This document shows, piece by piece, positions 1 to 11,600 of a stretch of 64,000 nt of DNA. Source of the stretch: Kingdonia uniflora (lineage: Eukaryota > Streptophyta > Magnoliopsida > Ranunculales > Circaeasteraceae); contig JACGCM010002684.1 of NCBI GenBank assembly GCA_014058105.1, positions 434,001-498,000 on the forward strand, given 5' to 3'. The notes under the pieces are model-generated. The model saw only the letters and a list, made by a program, of their open reading frames with translations. It was not told where the DNA came from and ran no database searches. The position numbers were made by a program, and so were the translations under genes. How positions within the stretch are numbered: position 1 is the first letter of the stretch; the number at the start of each line of letters is the position of its first letter.

Positions 1-646
1 CTTGAGGGAATGCCAGTAGAAGTTGGATGCTGCTCATATTGGGGAGAAAGTTTTGGATAGGGAAATCAAAGAAAAGGAATCGCTAATGAAGAGAAAAGAA
101 GAATTATTAAAAGATATTCTGGCTAGGAAAGAATTGAACGCAAAAATTCGGAGACTTCGTGCTCGGGTAGTAGACTTAGAGGCCATGTACCTTGCTGAAT
201 CAACTAAGTATACAAATAAGTTAGAGGAGAATGTAATCTATCATGCTAAGGTCGATGAGGAAATGACTGAGTAGAGGAATGAGTATGCCAGGTTAGAGTC
301 ACGCCTCGAGAAGGTGCAGGCAAAATTTACAGTAATGGTCATACCCGATGCATCACGCTTTGACTTGCTAAAGGCAATTGTTACATACTTTGTAGAAGAA
401 GTAAAAAGACTTAAGTCAGAACGAGATACCTTGTTCAAAACACTGTCACATAAAGGATACATTTGTAGAGTTAAGATAGATCGAGGGAACTGTCTGGGCA
501 TCATGTTGACCCAACTGAGCCCTCGAACTGTAGAACTGATAGAATTGGGTAGAGCTGCTATGATCCGCGAACTGAAAGTTCAACCTCCTGATATAGGGGG
601 AAGCACTGCTGACTCTCCATCAGAAGAAAAGAAACCCTTGTTATAA
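1..646 (+). pseudogene. C-terminal tail of antisense ORF aORF-c of element C (coiled-coil protein)
   Basis: Open in one frame apart from one stop near 272; the frame is already open at the window edge. The product is a highly charged coiled coil, rich in Lys, Glu and Leu. It ends in a conserved segment containing YFVEEVKRLKSERDTL and then CRVKIDRGN, which recurs as YFVEEAIRLEVERVTL and IRRADIDQK in element D (near 8,770-8,690). It lies downstream of the C-terminal pol end of element C and runs against it. Function is unknown. The full-length relatives in A and D start with a domain like the plant 'putative gypsy type transposon' family. The stop near 272 makes it a probable pseudogene. Confidence 0.7.
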
Positions 647-659
647 GAATTTGACCTAA

Positions 660-1350
660 AAATAAATAATATCTGTCGCAAACACATTGAAATTGATGAA
701 AGCTAGTATTACCATTGCCTTATCATGTGTCTGGTGGGGTCTTTGATATAAAACAATTTTTTTACATTTGTTTTAATAGCAGAAATGGGTTGTGTTAAAC
801 CAAGTTGAAACTTGATTTGAACTATAGAAATGTCGCAGACATATTGAAAGAAATGAAAGCTAGTTTGACATTTGCCTTATCTTATGCCTGGTAGAATCTT
901 TGATGTTAAACAAGTTTCCACACTTGCTTCAATCGCATAAATTTAGTAGAGTCAGCCAAACCAAGTGATATCTTTGATCCAGCCGGTATAAATGATCCAA
1001 ACAAGTTGAAAAAGATGAAGACTAGTATTACCTTTGCCTTATCTCTTGTTTGGTAGAGTCTTTGATATGAAATAAGTTTCTACACTTGCTACAATCGCAG
1101 AAATTTAGTAGAGTCAGCCAAACCAAGTGATATCCTTGATCCAGCCGGTATAAATGATCCAAACAAGTTAAAAAAAATGAAGACTAGTATTACCTTTGCC
1201 TTATCTCATATTTGGTAGAGTCTTTGATATGAAGCAAGTTTCTATACTTGCTACAATTGCAGAGATGTTATAGAAGAAGTCAAATCAAGTGATATCCTCG
1301 ATCCAACTTCGATAAGATCGATTGTAAGCTAGTATTATCAATGCTTTAAT
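660..1350. repeat. Minisatellite of element C, period about 160 bp, 4-5 copies
   Basis: The landmark CTAGTATTACC or a close variant recurs at about 703, 860, 1022, 1184 and 1329, which gives spacings of 157, 162, 162 and 145. Each unit also carries GCCTTATCT and TGGTAGAGTCTTTGAT. The two central copies are nearly identical over more than 120 bp. Arrays at the same place, between pol and aORF-c, are found in elements D (162 bp) and A (114 bp) and share these landmarks. Confidence 0.85.
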
Positions 1351-1619
1351 TTATAGATTGTGGTCGAATGTTCGTGATGAGAATAATATTGTTAAAGAAA
1401 AGCTTTCATTGATAAGTTCAGAATTTACATTAGATGGAGATGAGAATCTCACTTTTGAAATTGAAAGACAAAAAGCAAATAATATAAATGGAGTAGTAAG
1501 ACGCCCAACGATAGTACCGTTTCAGTCGCCTAGTGTTCCAAGGATTTAGATGGGGACTCCCTCTTCTATCATGAGATAGTATGATCCTAGGCCTGAGAGA
1601 CCTGTGATAATGAATGGAC
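1350..1619 (-). pseudogene. Pol C-terminal end of element C, cut by the solo LTR
   Basis: On the minus strand this matches the end of pol in element A (39,120-38,960) in bases and in the residues around YLMTEEG and NPWNTRQLKWYYR, with frameshifts. It is the remainder of the integrase-coding frame that continues at 4,545 on the other side of the inserted solo LTR. The open stretch 1,358-1,549 on the plus strand is an antisense shadow and is not a gene. Confidence 0.65.
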
Positions 1620-2244
1620 TGTAATGACTCGTATTTTTATTTTTAATTAGTACTTTTTATATTCCAAATCTGCATATATTCCAATTCTTTAACTTCCGCA
1701 TATGTTCCTTTGCATCATACATCTGTACATTCTCCAATCCTTAATGCATCTATATTGATTGTAGTGCCAGATTTGGTATGGATTCCTTTTTGGCAGAGTT
1801 TTGGTGGTTTGATGGTTTTGGTAGTTTGGCATTTGGGCGTTTTAGTTTGATTGTGTGGTGTATGTTCGGAGAGCGGTTTCTATATTCGAAAGGGGTTTTT
1901 CACTTCTCTCCTCCGTGAGGGTCCTAGCGTTTTCAATTCTGGACGTTTTTGGAGTTTCCGATCTTCATTCTGGGGTGGTGAAATAGGGATTTGCTACCCC
2001 TGGTTTCTCAATGCCTATCAGACCGTCGTCAGACTCTTTCCATCCATTTTATTCCTTCCGGTTAAGTTTCTAGCCATTTGATTCTTTTCCCGGGTTTTAA
2101 GAGTTTTGGTGGCCGTTCAGCGGTGGAGGTGGTGCTAGACCTTAGGAACCCTTTGTGGTGGTTGTTCGAGTTGTTCCAGTCTTTTGAGGGCCTTGGAGTT
2201 GTGTGTATGTGGTTCAAGAGGACCACAGAGAAAATTTCCCAGAT

Positions 2245-2425
2245 TGTCGTCCGAACGAGGTTCCTAGTCGCTCGAACAAATCTTTGTGTTTTCTGATCAT
2301 TTTCTACGTCTTCTGGACGTTTTGGCCATTGGACAGAATTGTCGTTCGAACGAGATTTATTATCATTCAAACGAGTTGACTAACCTCCTAGAATTTGTCC
2401 CAAGACCTCTTAGTCGTTCGAACGA
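2245..2425. repeat. Five spaced copies of a GTCGTTCGAACGA palindrome-like motif
   Basis: Variants occur near 2,248 (GTCGTCCGAACGAGG), 2,268 (GTCGCTCGAACAAA), 2,341 (GTCGTTCGAACGAG), 2,365 (ATCATTCAAACGAG) and 2,411 (GTCGTTCGAACGAC). The core TTCGAA is self-complementary. All lie inside the solo LTR. They could be a protein-binding array in the promoter part of the LTR, but that is not shown. Confidence 0.6.
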
Positions 2426-3066
2426 CTTTCATTTGTTTCGACTACTTAAGTCTTTCTTTCTCATTTCTTTTGGTTAGTTTTTCTGTGAGGCGCTGCTTAG
2501 GACGATTTATGAGAGAGATAGAGTTCTAGAGAGAGGATTCTTTACCTCCAATCATCCCCATCACCTCCATTCATCGCCACCTCATCTTCATTATCATCCT
2601 CACCTCTCCCTAACCTAATCCCCTCACCTCAATACTCTTTACCCAATCTTCCCTATCACTCGCGGATTCTTTGCCTAGCATCGTCGTAACCTTTACACTT
2701 ATCTTGGGTAAGTGATTCTCGTTTCCCTTTCTGTCAATTTCGCGTAGGGTTTAATTTTTAGGGTTTGGGTTTTATTGTCGTTTCCTTTAATTGATTGGTT
2801 GTTTATTGTTCTCTATTGTTGGCATTTGATTATCAGGCGTTCCGCTGTCGTTTCCCGGATTTTGATTGGATTTTCGAGTTGGATTTCTACAAGACTCGGG
2901 TTGTTATCAGGCGAGTTTTCATTCTAGCATTACTAAGTTTCTTTACTTGTTCTGAGTATTATTTTAGAGAGTAGTATTGAACTTAAAGATGGGTTGCGTT
3001 TAACTATAGTTTAACTTAGAAACTATTCAGTTAGAATTGTTAACCTGTAGTTTAGAGTGATAACTT

Positions 3067-3159
3067 GATTCTGAGGTTGGGTTTTGGGTTGTATATTGAT
3101 TCTGAGGTTGGGTTTTGGGTTGTATATTGATTCTGAGGTTGGGTTTTGGTTCGTATGGA
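3067..3159. repeat. 31-bp tandem repeat, three copies, inside the solo LTR
   Basis: GATTCTGAGGTTGGGTTTTG recurs at 3,067, 3,098 and 3,129, an exact 31-bp spacing. The copies are nearly identical, with the last one diverging after the core. Confidence 0.9.
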
Positions 3160-4298
3160 ACCTGAGGTTAGTTAGTGGTGGTTGGGGTTCGCGTTTCCGC
3201 GGTTGCCCAGGAATGCCCCTTCCAGCCTTAAGAGATTGTTGGTTTGGATGTAGGCGACGGCTGGGTTGCTGTTTCCGCTATGCAGAGTCGGTACAACCGA
3301 GTCCCTATCGATCCTGTTTGGGTTGCCAGGTTAGTGGCAACTATGTTGTGCTTGGGCACCGATTACACATTATAACTTAACGCATTTTTCAAACTTATTG
3401 AGATTGGATACACAAATACTCTGCTTCGGTTGACCTCTGACAGGATCCAAGGAGTCCGTAAGATCGGGTCAAAAGAGACAGGTGAGATTGGGAATGGCAC
3501 TATCATACCTAGCAAAACCACCCCGGAGTGTGGATTGGTATGAGACAGAGTCCTGGTGATCCTAAACTTAGCCTCGTTGAGGTTGAAATTCCTTGAAATG
3601 TTTTGGACATGATACTCTGCGGGTTTGATCCACCCTTCCACTATGATCAAGTGCGACCATCCTAGCTTGGTCGAGCTTAAACAAATTGTATCAGTGTATC
3701 CCTTTACCGAATCTCTTTAAGATAGCATTAGACGTTAGCATCAACATTTTGTATTAGGGGATATTTATGGGAATGTCCCTGCTCATCACGTCATATCATA
3801 TCATTGCATCTAGGATAAGTATGGGATTATCCTAGTCATCACTTCACGCCATAGCATTTCATATCAAATCATCATCTCCTCCTCTCATATTCTTAACTCT
3901 ATTCCCTTTCTGAATCCACTCCATCTTCGCATTAACTCTATTCTCCATTCTCTTATCAACTCAATCCTCCTTTCCATATTGATTACTTATTTCATTGATG
4001 GTTACTGATTATATTGTTAGAATTTCTTAGTCACTTGTTTCTTATCACACTCATCTCTACTATATTTTCAGTACCTGCTATTAGTAAGTTATTCAGTTCT
4101 AATGGATTAGTGAGCTCGTTGTTTGCTCACTCTCGCATTTAAACATTTTTAGAGGCTGACTAGCTTGGACTGCCGGGTGGGTAGCCGGTCCAGAGACAGA
4201 TTTTGCCACTGCAGATTTCCTTAAGTTCCAGATTTCTGTAGGCGTTCTCAGCATATGTAGTTGAGCTTGTATTTGAGATATTGTATCATGTTTCGACA

Positions 4299-4340
4299 TG
4301 ATATATATATAGATATATATGTATATATATGTATATGTCT
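4299..4340. repeat. TA-rich microsatellite
   Basis: Alternating TA with occasional G, close to the right end of the solo LTR. It creates a meaningless run of Tyr-Ile codons on the minus strand. Confidence 0.85.
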
Positions 4341-4544
4341 TTTGATTCTGCATTATGTTGTTATATTGTTGTATCGCTATTTCTTTACACTGATGATTAT
4401 TGCTATATGTGAATAGCCGAGCTAGAATTTGTCTACGGCTTGGCTATTTATGGGGTAGAATCTTTGGATTCCCCGACCTGTACTACTTAGAGTCTAGTAA
4501 TTGGTCAAGCTACCGATTACTGGATTTTAGGGCGTGACATAGAC

Positions 4545-6290
4545 CCTCCCAATTGCTGGCTAATTTTCCAGCGTGAGGCTCTTTGCGATGTTGAGGAAGT
4601 ATGGCTCCTGACTCAGTTATTATACGATCTGACAAGCATATGATGATATCGACCTAGGTTAGCGATGGCGCGTTCCCTGGTCTCATCTATCATATTGAGG
4701 TTACAAGCCAATTCGAACTCATTTTCCTCGTCAGTCACCTCGTGATCACGAACTGGATAATGATATTTAGAAGGAATGATAGCCTTAGTGCCATAAGCAA
4801 GGAGGAATGGGGTACACCCAGTGGATTGTTAGGGAGTGGTTCGATACGCCCACAGGACGTGAGGCAGTTCGCGAACCTAATTTCCTTTTTTTTTGTGAGT
4901 GAAGCTATTTTTTGAGTCTATCCACGATGGTTTTGTTGGTGATTTTGACTTGGCCATTTCCTTGAGGGTAGTATGGATTTGATGGCGAATGAATGATATT
5001 GTGGTGGTTTAGGAAGGTTACGATCTTATCACCCACAAATTGGGGCCCGATATCGATACGAATTAGGTGGGGGAACCTGAACCGAGTGATTATGTGGTTC
5101 CAGATAAAAGAAATAACCTCTTCTTCTCTGGTTCGACATAGTGGAACTGCTTCTACCCATTTTGTAAAGTAGTCGGTAGCTACGAATAGGTGATGAGGAT
5201 TACCTGGAGAGTTTGGGAATTTGTCGACGAGGCCCAGTGCCTATCTTTTGAATGGCCAAAAAACCTTGCTTGCATAGACTTTGAGCGCAGGGACACATAT
5301 CATATGTCCATATCACTGGCAGGTGTCGCATCTACGGGTGTACTCTTCTATTTGCTTGCACATGCCAGGCCAAAATACTCCTTGAGTGATAGCACTGTTT
5401 TCTAATGATCTACCTACGACGTGAAAGCCACAAGTTCCTTCGTGTAATTCGTGGAGTAGTTTATCTACTTTTGACTTGGATAGGCACTTGAGGTCAGGCC
5501 CTGTGACGGAAAGGCGGTATAGCCTGCCATTTTGAGTAATGTAACTCATCGAGTTGTTGATCAGCTGTCTGCGTTCTTTTGGATCTACTGAGAGTGGTCC
5601 ATTGCAATTGTTTTCGACATCGAGGCAGGCTAAGAAAGGCTTTCGCCAATTGTCGTATCCCCCTTTATCACCCCAGTATTAATCGTGCATACAGAAATGC
5701 GATTAATGCTGGGGATTGAAATGATTTCGACCTGGAGATATTGAGCTTCTGTTCCCAAGACCCCAGCTAGATATGCCAAGGAATCGGCTTGTCTATTCTC
5801 ACCTCGAGGAAGATAATCGAGAGTTGCTTTCGAGAACTTACTCATCCTATCTGCAACGAGGGTTGTGTATTCTTCTTGTATTACTCAGAATAGTGGTGAA
5901 CGATGGGTAATGAATTTGTGTAAACTGAGAGTTTGGGGACGTCGAGCTCAAGTGTGAGGCCGAGTCTGTGAATAAGAGCTTCATACTCGGTGACAATATT
6001 TAAGGCCTCAAAATCTAAGCTGATTGATTTCTCAATTATGTCGTTAGAAGGGGTAATCAAAACGATCCCGATCCATGACCCTGCAAGTCTAGCTGATCTA
6101 TCTGTATGAAGCCTCCGCCCTGACGTAGTGATCAAGTAAACTCGCTCATCAAATGGCTTAAGGGTTGGATTCTCTGGTGTATCTTCGGTAAATTCCAGGT
6201 CGTGCTCCTCCCACTCGGGATTCTCCACTGAATGATCCACGAGAAAATTGGCAACAGCCTGACCTTTTTCAGAATGACGTTGTTCAAACC
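4545..6290 (-). pseudogene. RNase H and integrase remnant of element C pol
   Basis: Read from 6,290 down, the first part (6,240-5,881) has an RNase H-like fold with SLDFEALNIVTEYEALIH and VYTNSLPIVHHYSE, the Tat archaeal-type RNase H pattern with the usual Asp of TDS replaced by Asn. A break follows. Then (5,549-5,313) comes the integrase zinc-binding region with ELHEGTCGFH and RRCDTCQ, an intact HHCC. The catalytic core and C-terminal part to 4,545 are present as frameshifted pieces. Protease and reverse transcriptase are absent. Not functional. Confidence 0.85.
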
Positions 6291-6458
6291 TGTAACAATA
6301 TTCTAATGGAAGCGGTCATAGCTATTTTGTAACCTATAACAATACTCTAATGAATCTAATTCGACATGTAACAATACTCTAATGTTCAATGTTGTTCGAG
6401 CATTGGTGAAAGCGGTCACGGCTGTTTCGTGGGTTCGATTATCACAGATGGTGCCAAA
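6290..6458. other. Filler DNA at the internal deletion of element C, plus primer-binding site
   Basis: Short copies of ACAATACTCTAATG recur at about 6,294, 6,337 and 6,369. A relative (ATAATACTCTAATGGAAAG) stands inside the adjacent LTR near 6,523. A second pair, GGAAGCGGTCATAGC and GAAAGCGGTCACGGC, is also repeated. Bases 6,441-6,458 read on the minus strand as TTTGGCACCATCTGTGAT, the primer-binding site. The scrambled repeats look like templated filler left when gag-protease-RT was deleted. Confidence 0.65.
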
Positions 6459-7036
6459 TGTAATGGCCAAATTCGGAAAGCTCGAAATGATTAGGAATTA
6501 GCTATCACACCAATGAATCTGTAATAATACTCTAATGGAAAGTAAGAAATGGAAACATGTGTTTTTAGCGTAGAAAATTTCTGAACAGGTAAAAAAACCA
6601 CGACCTCGTATGGAGGGTTTTATAAAACTCTCTTTATTGCTTAAAGCGGATATCTTTATTACAACTAATCTCTAAATATAAAAATGCTTTTAATCTTGTA
6701 AATAAGAATTTTGTGTAATTTTTTTGGTCCCTGTCTCTTCTGGAACTTTTCCATTTTATAGACTTTTCCCACAGCTCTTTATCGTACTGGAGCACGTTTT
6801 TCGAATAATGTGGCTAGTGGTGGTTGACTGAATAACTAACTAGTTCATGGAAGACATATGTCTTTGGCTGGATTACATTTTTTGGGTTTAGCTTGATCCA
6901 CGTTCCTGAGTAGTTCGTGGGGCTGGTTGGAATGTTGACTGGAGTGTTAAGTGTCAAAAATGCGTGAGCCTGAAATGGAGGTAAATCGAGCTTCGTGAGC
7001 TCGATTTTGAGTGTGATTGAGGGATAAGTTCCTGCA
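6459..7036 (-). mobile_element. 5' LTR of element C (A-type)
   Basis: 578 bp, homologous along its length to the LTRs of element A (30,971-31,587 and 42,071-42,674) and to the 3' LTR of D (29,803-30,417). On the minus strand it begins TGCAGGAACTTATCC and ends GGCCATTACA. The shared CCACGACCTCG and GTCCCTGTCTCTTCTGGAAC blocks are clear. Confidence 0.88.
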
Positions 7037-7830
7037 GTAGCTACAAATTATTTTACAAAATGGGCAAAAGCAATTCCACTCTGTTGAACTAGAGAAGAAG
7101 AGGTCATCTATTTTATCGGGGAACATATCATCACACGGTTTGGATGCCCCCTCCTGATTCAGATCGATAATGGGCCACAATTTGTTAGAGAAAAAGTCAT
7201 AATTTTCCTCAACAAACACAACATCATCCACTCACTATCCAATCCCTACTACCTTCAAGACAATGGCCAAGGCAAAATCACCAACAATACTATCATTGAT
7301 GGACTCAAGAAAAGGCTTTAATCACAGAAAAAAGGAAACTGGATACGCGAACTTCCTCATGTCCTATGGGCATATCGAACCACTCCACGTCAATCAGCCG
7401 ACTGTACCCCATTCCTCCTTGCATATGGCACAAAAGTTGTTATTCTAATAGAATACCATTATCCAGTCAAAGATAACGAGCTTACTGACAAAGAAAATGA
7501 CTTCGAATTAGCCTGCAACATGAACTGGATTGATAAGACTAGGGAACGTATTGTTGCCAATCAAGGTTGATATCACCATATGCTGGCCAGCTCGTGCAAT
7601 AGAAGAGTCTGAAGTCATACTTTTCAAATTGACGATCTCGTCTTCAAGGAAATCTCTTATCACCGAAAAGAGTCACATGCCGGGAAACTGATAGAAAATT
7701 GGGAGGGTCCATTCCTAATCATTGGTCAAACTGGTATGGGATCATAATATCTCATGATGGAGCAAGGAATTCGAATCCTAAATCCATGGAACACTAGGTG
7801 ACTAAAACAGTACTATCTCTAAGTCTCTCA
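7037..7830 (+). pseudogene. Integrase core and C-terminus of element D
   Basis: Plus-strand frames with several frameshifts and stops. Visible are a segment matching NYFTKWVEA (7,045-7,075), the catalytic block IDNGPQFVRE near 7,163, a segment equivalent to YYPQGNGQVEAINKT near 7,250-7,290 in which the catalytic Glu is lost (GQGKITNNT), and a C-terminal part with WEGPFLI-like residues near 7,700. It is the truncated remainder of pol, cut at its left by element C. Confidence 0.8.
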
Positions 7831-7919
7831 CTTCTCCACGCCAAAATTCTCATTCCTTCCATTCCAAAAGCGAGATTTCATATCCATACAATGTACATTC
7901 TATTCTATTCAATGAAAGC

Positions 7920-8500
7920 TTCCAAGTTTTTTCCCACATTACTCTTTATTTACGTAGATAATACATAGGTTAAAGCAAAGGTAATACTAGCTTTCAATCA
8001 GCCTCTATTCTGGTTAGAGCAAAGATAAAACAAGCTTTCAATCGCACTCTATACATACTCTGTAATTAAAATGAAAGTAATACTAGTTTTCAATCAAAAA
8101 ACTCTACCAGACATAAGATAAATCAAAGGTAAAACTTGCTTTCATCTCTCAATATGGCTTCGACAATTATACTTATTAAAGCAAAGGTAAAATTAGCTTT
8201 CAATCGAACTCTATACATACTCTGCGATTAGAACAAAGGTATTACTAATTTTCAATCAATAAACTCTGCCAGACATAAGATAAAGCAAAGGTAAAACTAG
8301 CTTTTATCTGTTAATATGGATTCGACAATTATACCAATTAAAGAAAAGGTAAAACTAGTTTTCAATCGAGCTATATACATACTCTGCAATTAAAGCGAAG
8401 GTAATACTAGTTTTCAATTCAAGAACTCTGCCAGACATAAGATAAAGCAAAGGTAAAACTATCTTTTATCTCTCAATATGTCTGAGACAGATACTTTTAT
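7920..8500. repeat. Minisatellite of element D, period 162 bp
   Basis: CAGACATAAGATAAA recurs at 8,108, 8,270 and 8,432, exactly 162 bp apart. The motif AAGGTAAxACTAGxTTTCAATC occurs twice per unit. It is the reverse complement of the array landmarks in elements C and A and holds the same place between integrase and aORF-c. Confidence 0.88.
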
Positions 8501-8602
8501 AGGTTACAAATGCAGCCACTACAAAGGATTTCTCTCAGCTGATGAGAGGTCAGTCACGCTTTTCCCTACAATAGGAGGATGATCAGCCATAAAATCATGA
8601 GG

Positions 8603-11600
8603 TCAAGCAGCAGCCGTAATCCTGCCTTGCTTTACCAATTCAGCAGGTTGAGAACCTAACCCCATTTTTATGGTAATCATATAGGTTTTTTGATCTATGT
8701 CAGCTCTGCGAATACATCCTCTATCCGACAAGCAGTCATACAAGGTAACCCTCTCTACCTCAAGCCTTATCGCTTCCTCCACAAAATAGGCAATAACAAC
8801 TTCTAACATCTGCGTGCGCAGCACCTCAAGCATAACTAGCTTGGTAAAATTCTCTCTAACTTTCTGATGACGTTCTTGCAACTTCTTGTACCACATGTCA
8901 TGCCATTCTATTCGACTATCTGCGCGAGACATAACATTGATATGCTCCCTTCCCTTCTCATCTATTTTATCTGACTGGGCCTTGTTCATCGTCATCAATT
9001 CTGTCACCTGAGCACAAAGTTCCTTAAGCTCACTGTCTTCACCTTCCATAACAAAAAATTTCATTAACAATTCATCTTTTTTCCTTATCAAGAGATCCTT
9101 ACCCTTGATCACCCGCTCCAACTCCTGTTCCTTGACATCAGCAGCATCCAACTTACTTTGGCACTTCCTTAATCGTTCATTTCCTTTTTGTGCATGAGCT
9201 TGAGTACGGGATACATCTCCCTCCAGCTCTCTAATTTGAGCCTATAGGCTAAGTACGTCCCCCTGAATAATAGATACCCTGGCATCACCTTTATTCTCCC
9301 TCGAGTGCTCTCCAGCCTTGGCATTTTTGACGCGTAAATTGGCCAAAGCCTAATCGGCCTTCAATTGTGCCACCCTCTCATTTAACTCATCAAAACGTCT
9401 TTGCACCAAACGGAACTCAATATCTTTAGCAGGTAAAGTTGCAGTCAACTGCACAACCGCAATATCGAAGTTAGATAAGTCATCTTGAGCTCTCCTCAGC
9501 TTACTATCTTTCTCAATCATTTTTCACTTCAATCGCTCTAGTTCACTTTTAGAACTCACTAATTCAGCTCGAGTCTGTTTTTGTTCGTTTGTTTTGTTGA
9601 TCATTTGGTCTTTCAGGCTGGCCACAAAATGGCATAACTCTTTCTTGGTCACTTCTAACGACTAAATACGGTATCGAGCCATATCCGTATCCTTACTTTT
9701 TAAAATCAAGGCATCATTCTGGTTTTTGATCTTCGTTGTCTCTTCCTTCACCTCTGCAAGCTCTTATTGCCCCTTATTAATTTTGACATATTTCCCCACG
9801 ATCTTTTGAGAAAGGTCATTAACAGCTTGTGTTGCCTCGATAAACTTAAAATGTACAATTACGTGTTGATCCTCCCTGACTTCATTTTCCTATCTCATCC
9901 TATCAAACTTCACCGCAAGCTCATAGTTATACTGGTGTGTCTCTAGTTTGCTCATGAGAGCTGACTCCAGTTCGACCTACAGCACAGATACATCATATCA
10001 AGTTCAATTCAAGAATATTCAACCGGTACATTCAAACATGATACAAGACTCTTATTTCTAACAAATTTATATCTTTTGACATCTACTGTATGAAACTGCT
10101 TCTAAACTTAAGGTCAAAGTATAATCCCACTTCGATGATAACAACATGTACTTTCAATTTTAAGGTACACATTCTCTATATTCTAACTTTTTCAACACTT
10201 TGATATTATCTATACACAATTGAGTACCAGTGCCCCTCAACTATTAGCATATTTTTGGCCTATCTATATACTCTAATTTTTACTTTGTAGCTCTAAAGTT
10301 ATGCAGCAAATAAGTCAAATATTTCTTGCTCTTCTCTAACCTGTAGTTCTTCTTGCAAAGTCAACAAGGACATTGAGGCATCTTACTATTTAGCAAGCTC
10401 ATTCTCAAATTCTTTTATTCTGATGTGCATATCCTTAAGTTCCTGCAAACAAGGCTTACAAACATCACTTAGCCTATATAAATTTATCCTACAATGATCC
10501 ATACAATTACAGTTTACAAACCCCTCATAATCACACAACCATAGTGTCAACAATCTTTACTCTACCTTCACATTCTCATTCATTGGATTCATGTTATCTT
10601 CCCCTTGGTTCGCTCACTCGGTCTGGAGAGATACACCATCCAACCTTCTAACAACTCCAGTCCCATCATCTTTATCCTCCTTTCTTTAACATAGGTACCT
10701 CCCTTAATGTCATTCACCTCAGCTTTGGAGTACCCCATTTTGAGGAGGTGGCACCCAAGTCTATCACTCTAGACTATCACATCATCCAAATTTATCCCCA
10801 CTTCTTCTATCAGCTCGTTAATCTCTACTTCTTGCGCAGCCTTCACAGAATCTAGTCGCTTATCCTCCCGAACTAAATTGAATTTTAATCAAGCTATCTT
10901 CTTCTCGAGCTCTGCCTTCCCACTCTTGAGCTTGGCTTTCTCCTCCTTCATCCCAAGGCAAATCCCCTTCATCAAATGAGCAGCCTACAAGAACAAATCA
11001 ACAACATTTTTAGGTCGAATCACAATACAAATTCAACAAACATTCAAATCATCAAACTTACCACTTTGCACATCTTCTCCACACCTTTGCAAGCTGTAAG
11101 CCAAGCCTTATCCTATACTGCTCTCAGCTCGTCTTCCTCATTAGGTCGAGTCTCCGTGACTTTTGCCCCAGCCAATTCAGAAGGAGGGTCTACCCTTCTC
11201 TTTTTTGACTCTACCTCGACCTCACCACTCCCTATTGTACCAGAGGCCGAGCCACGCTTCAAATTCCTCTTCTTCGGAAATGTCTGAGCTAGCTTGGTCG
11301 ACATAGTAGATTTCGGAACATCCGCAAAATTTACCGCAGAGGCCTTTGGTAATAACATTTACCTCTCTCTGTCAGCCCCTCTTTTCTTACCAATTCTGAC
11401 CCCCGTCATTAGTCTCGTTGCTTAAGACTTCTAAACCTTTTCAGACCTGTTATTTGCTCGTTTATTTCTATTAATATTGAGGTCCTTCAGCACTACCTCA
11501 AACTCAACCCTTTCCTGAGCAACAATATCAAACAAGGATTTTTTCTTCTCCACCTTCGATAGAGGACCTATCAAAATAATAATGCATTATCAAGAACAGA

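Larger units (their letters stand above)
1620..4539 (-). mobile_element. Solo LTR (about 2.9 kb) of a different LTR retrotransposon family
   Basis: The insert interrupts a sequence that is continuous in element A (39,060-39,090). It starts TGTAATGACTCG and ends GGGCGTGACA, i.e. TG...CA termini. It is flanked by TGGAC (1,615-1,619) and TAGAC (4,540-4,544), a 5-bp target duplication with one change. No gag or pol coding was found inside, so this is one LTR left after recombination. Read on the minus strand it begins TGTCACGCCCTAAAATCC, a start common in long plant gypsy LTRs such as the Tekay/Del group. That family assignment is inference. Confidence 0.75.
1..7036 (-). mobile_element. Element C: deletion derivative of a Tat-type Ty3/gypsy retrotransposon
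   Basis: Reads right to left. It begins with a 5' LTR (6,459-7,036) and primer-binding site, continues with RNase H and integrase remnants (6,290 to about 1,495, split by a solo LTR at 1,620-4,539), then a minisatellite and the tail of an antisense ORF, and leaves the window at base 1. Gag, protease and reverse transcriptase are missing: filler sequence joins the primer-binding site directly to the RNase H region. It sits inside the integrase-coding region of element D, whose reading resumes at 7,037 with GTAGC, the presumed target-site duplication. The other end lies outside the window, so the duplication cannot be confirmed. Confidence 0.8.

Noticed and set aside
4099..4353. Open frame with a Tyr-Ile run
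   Set aside because: Produced by the TA microsatellite in the solo LTR.
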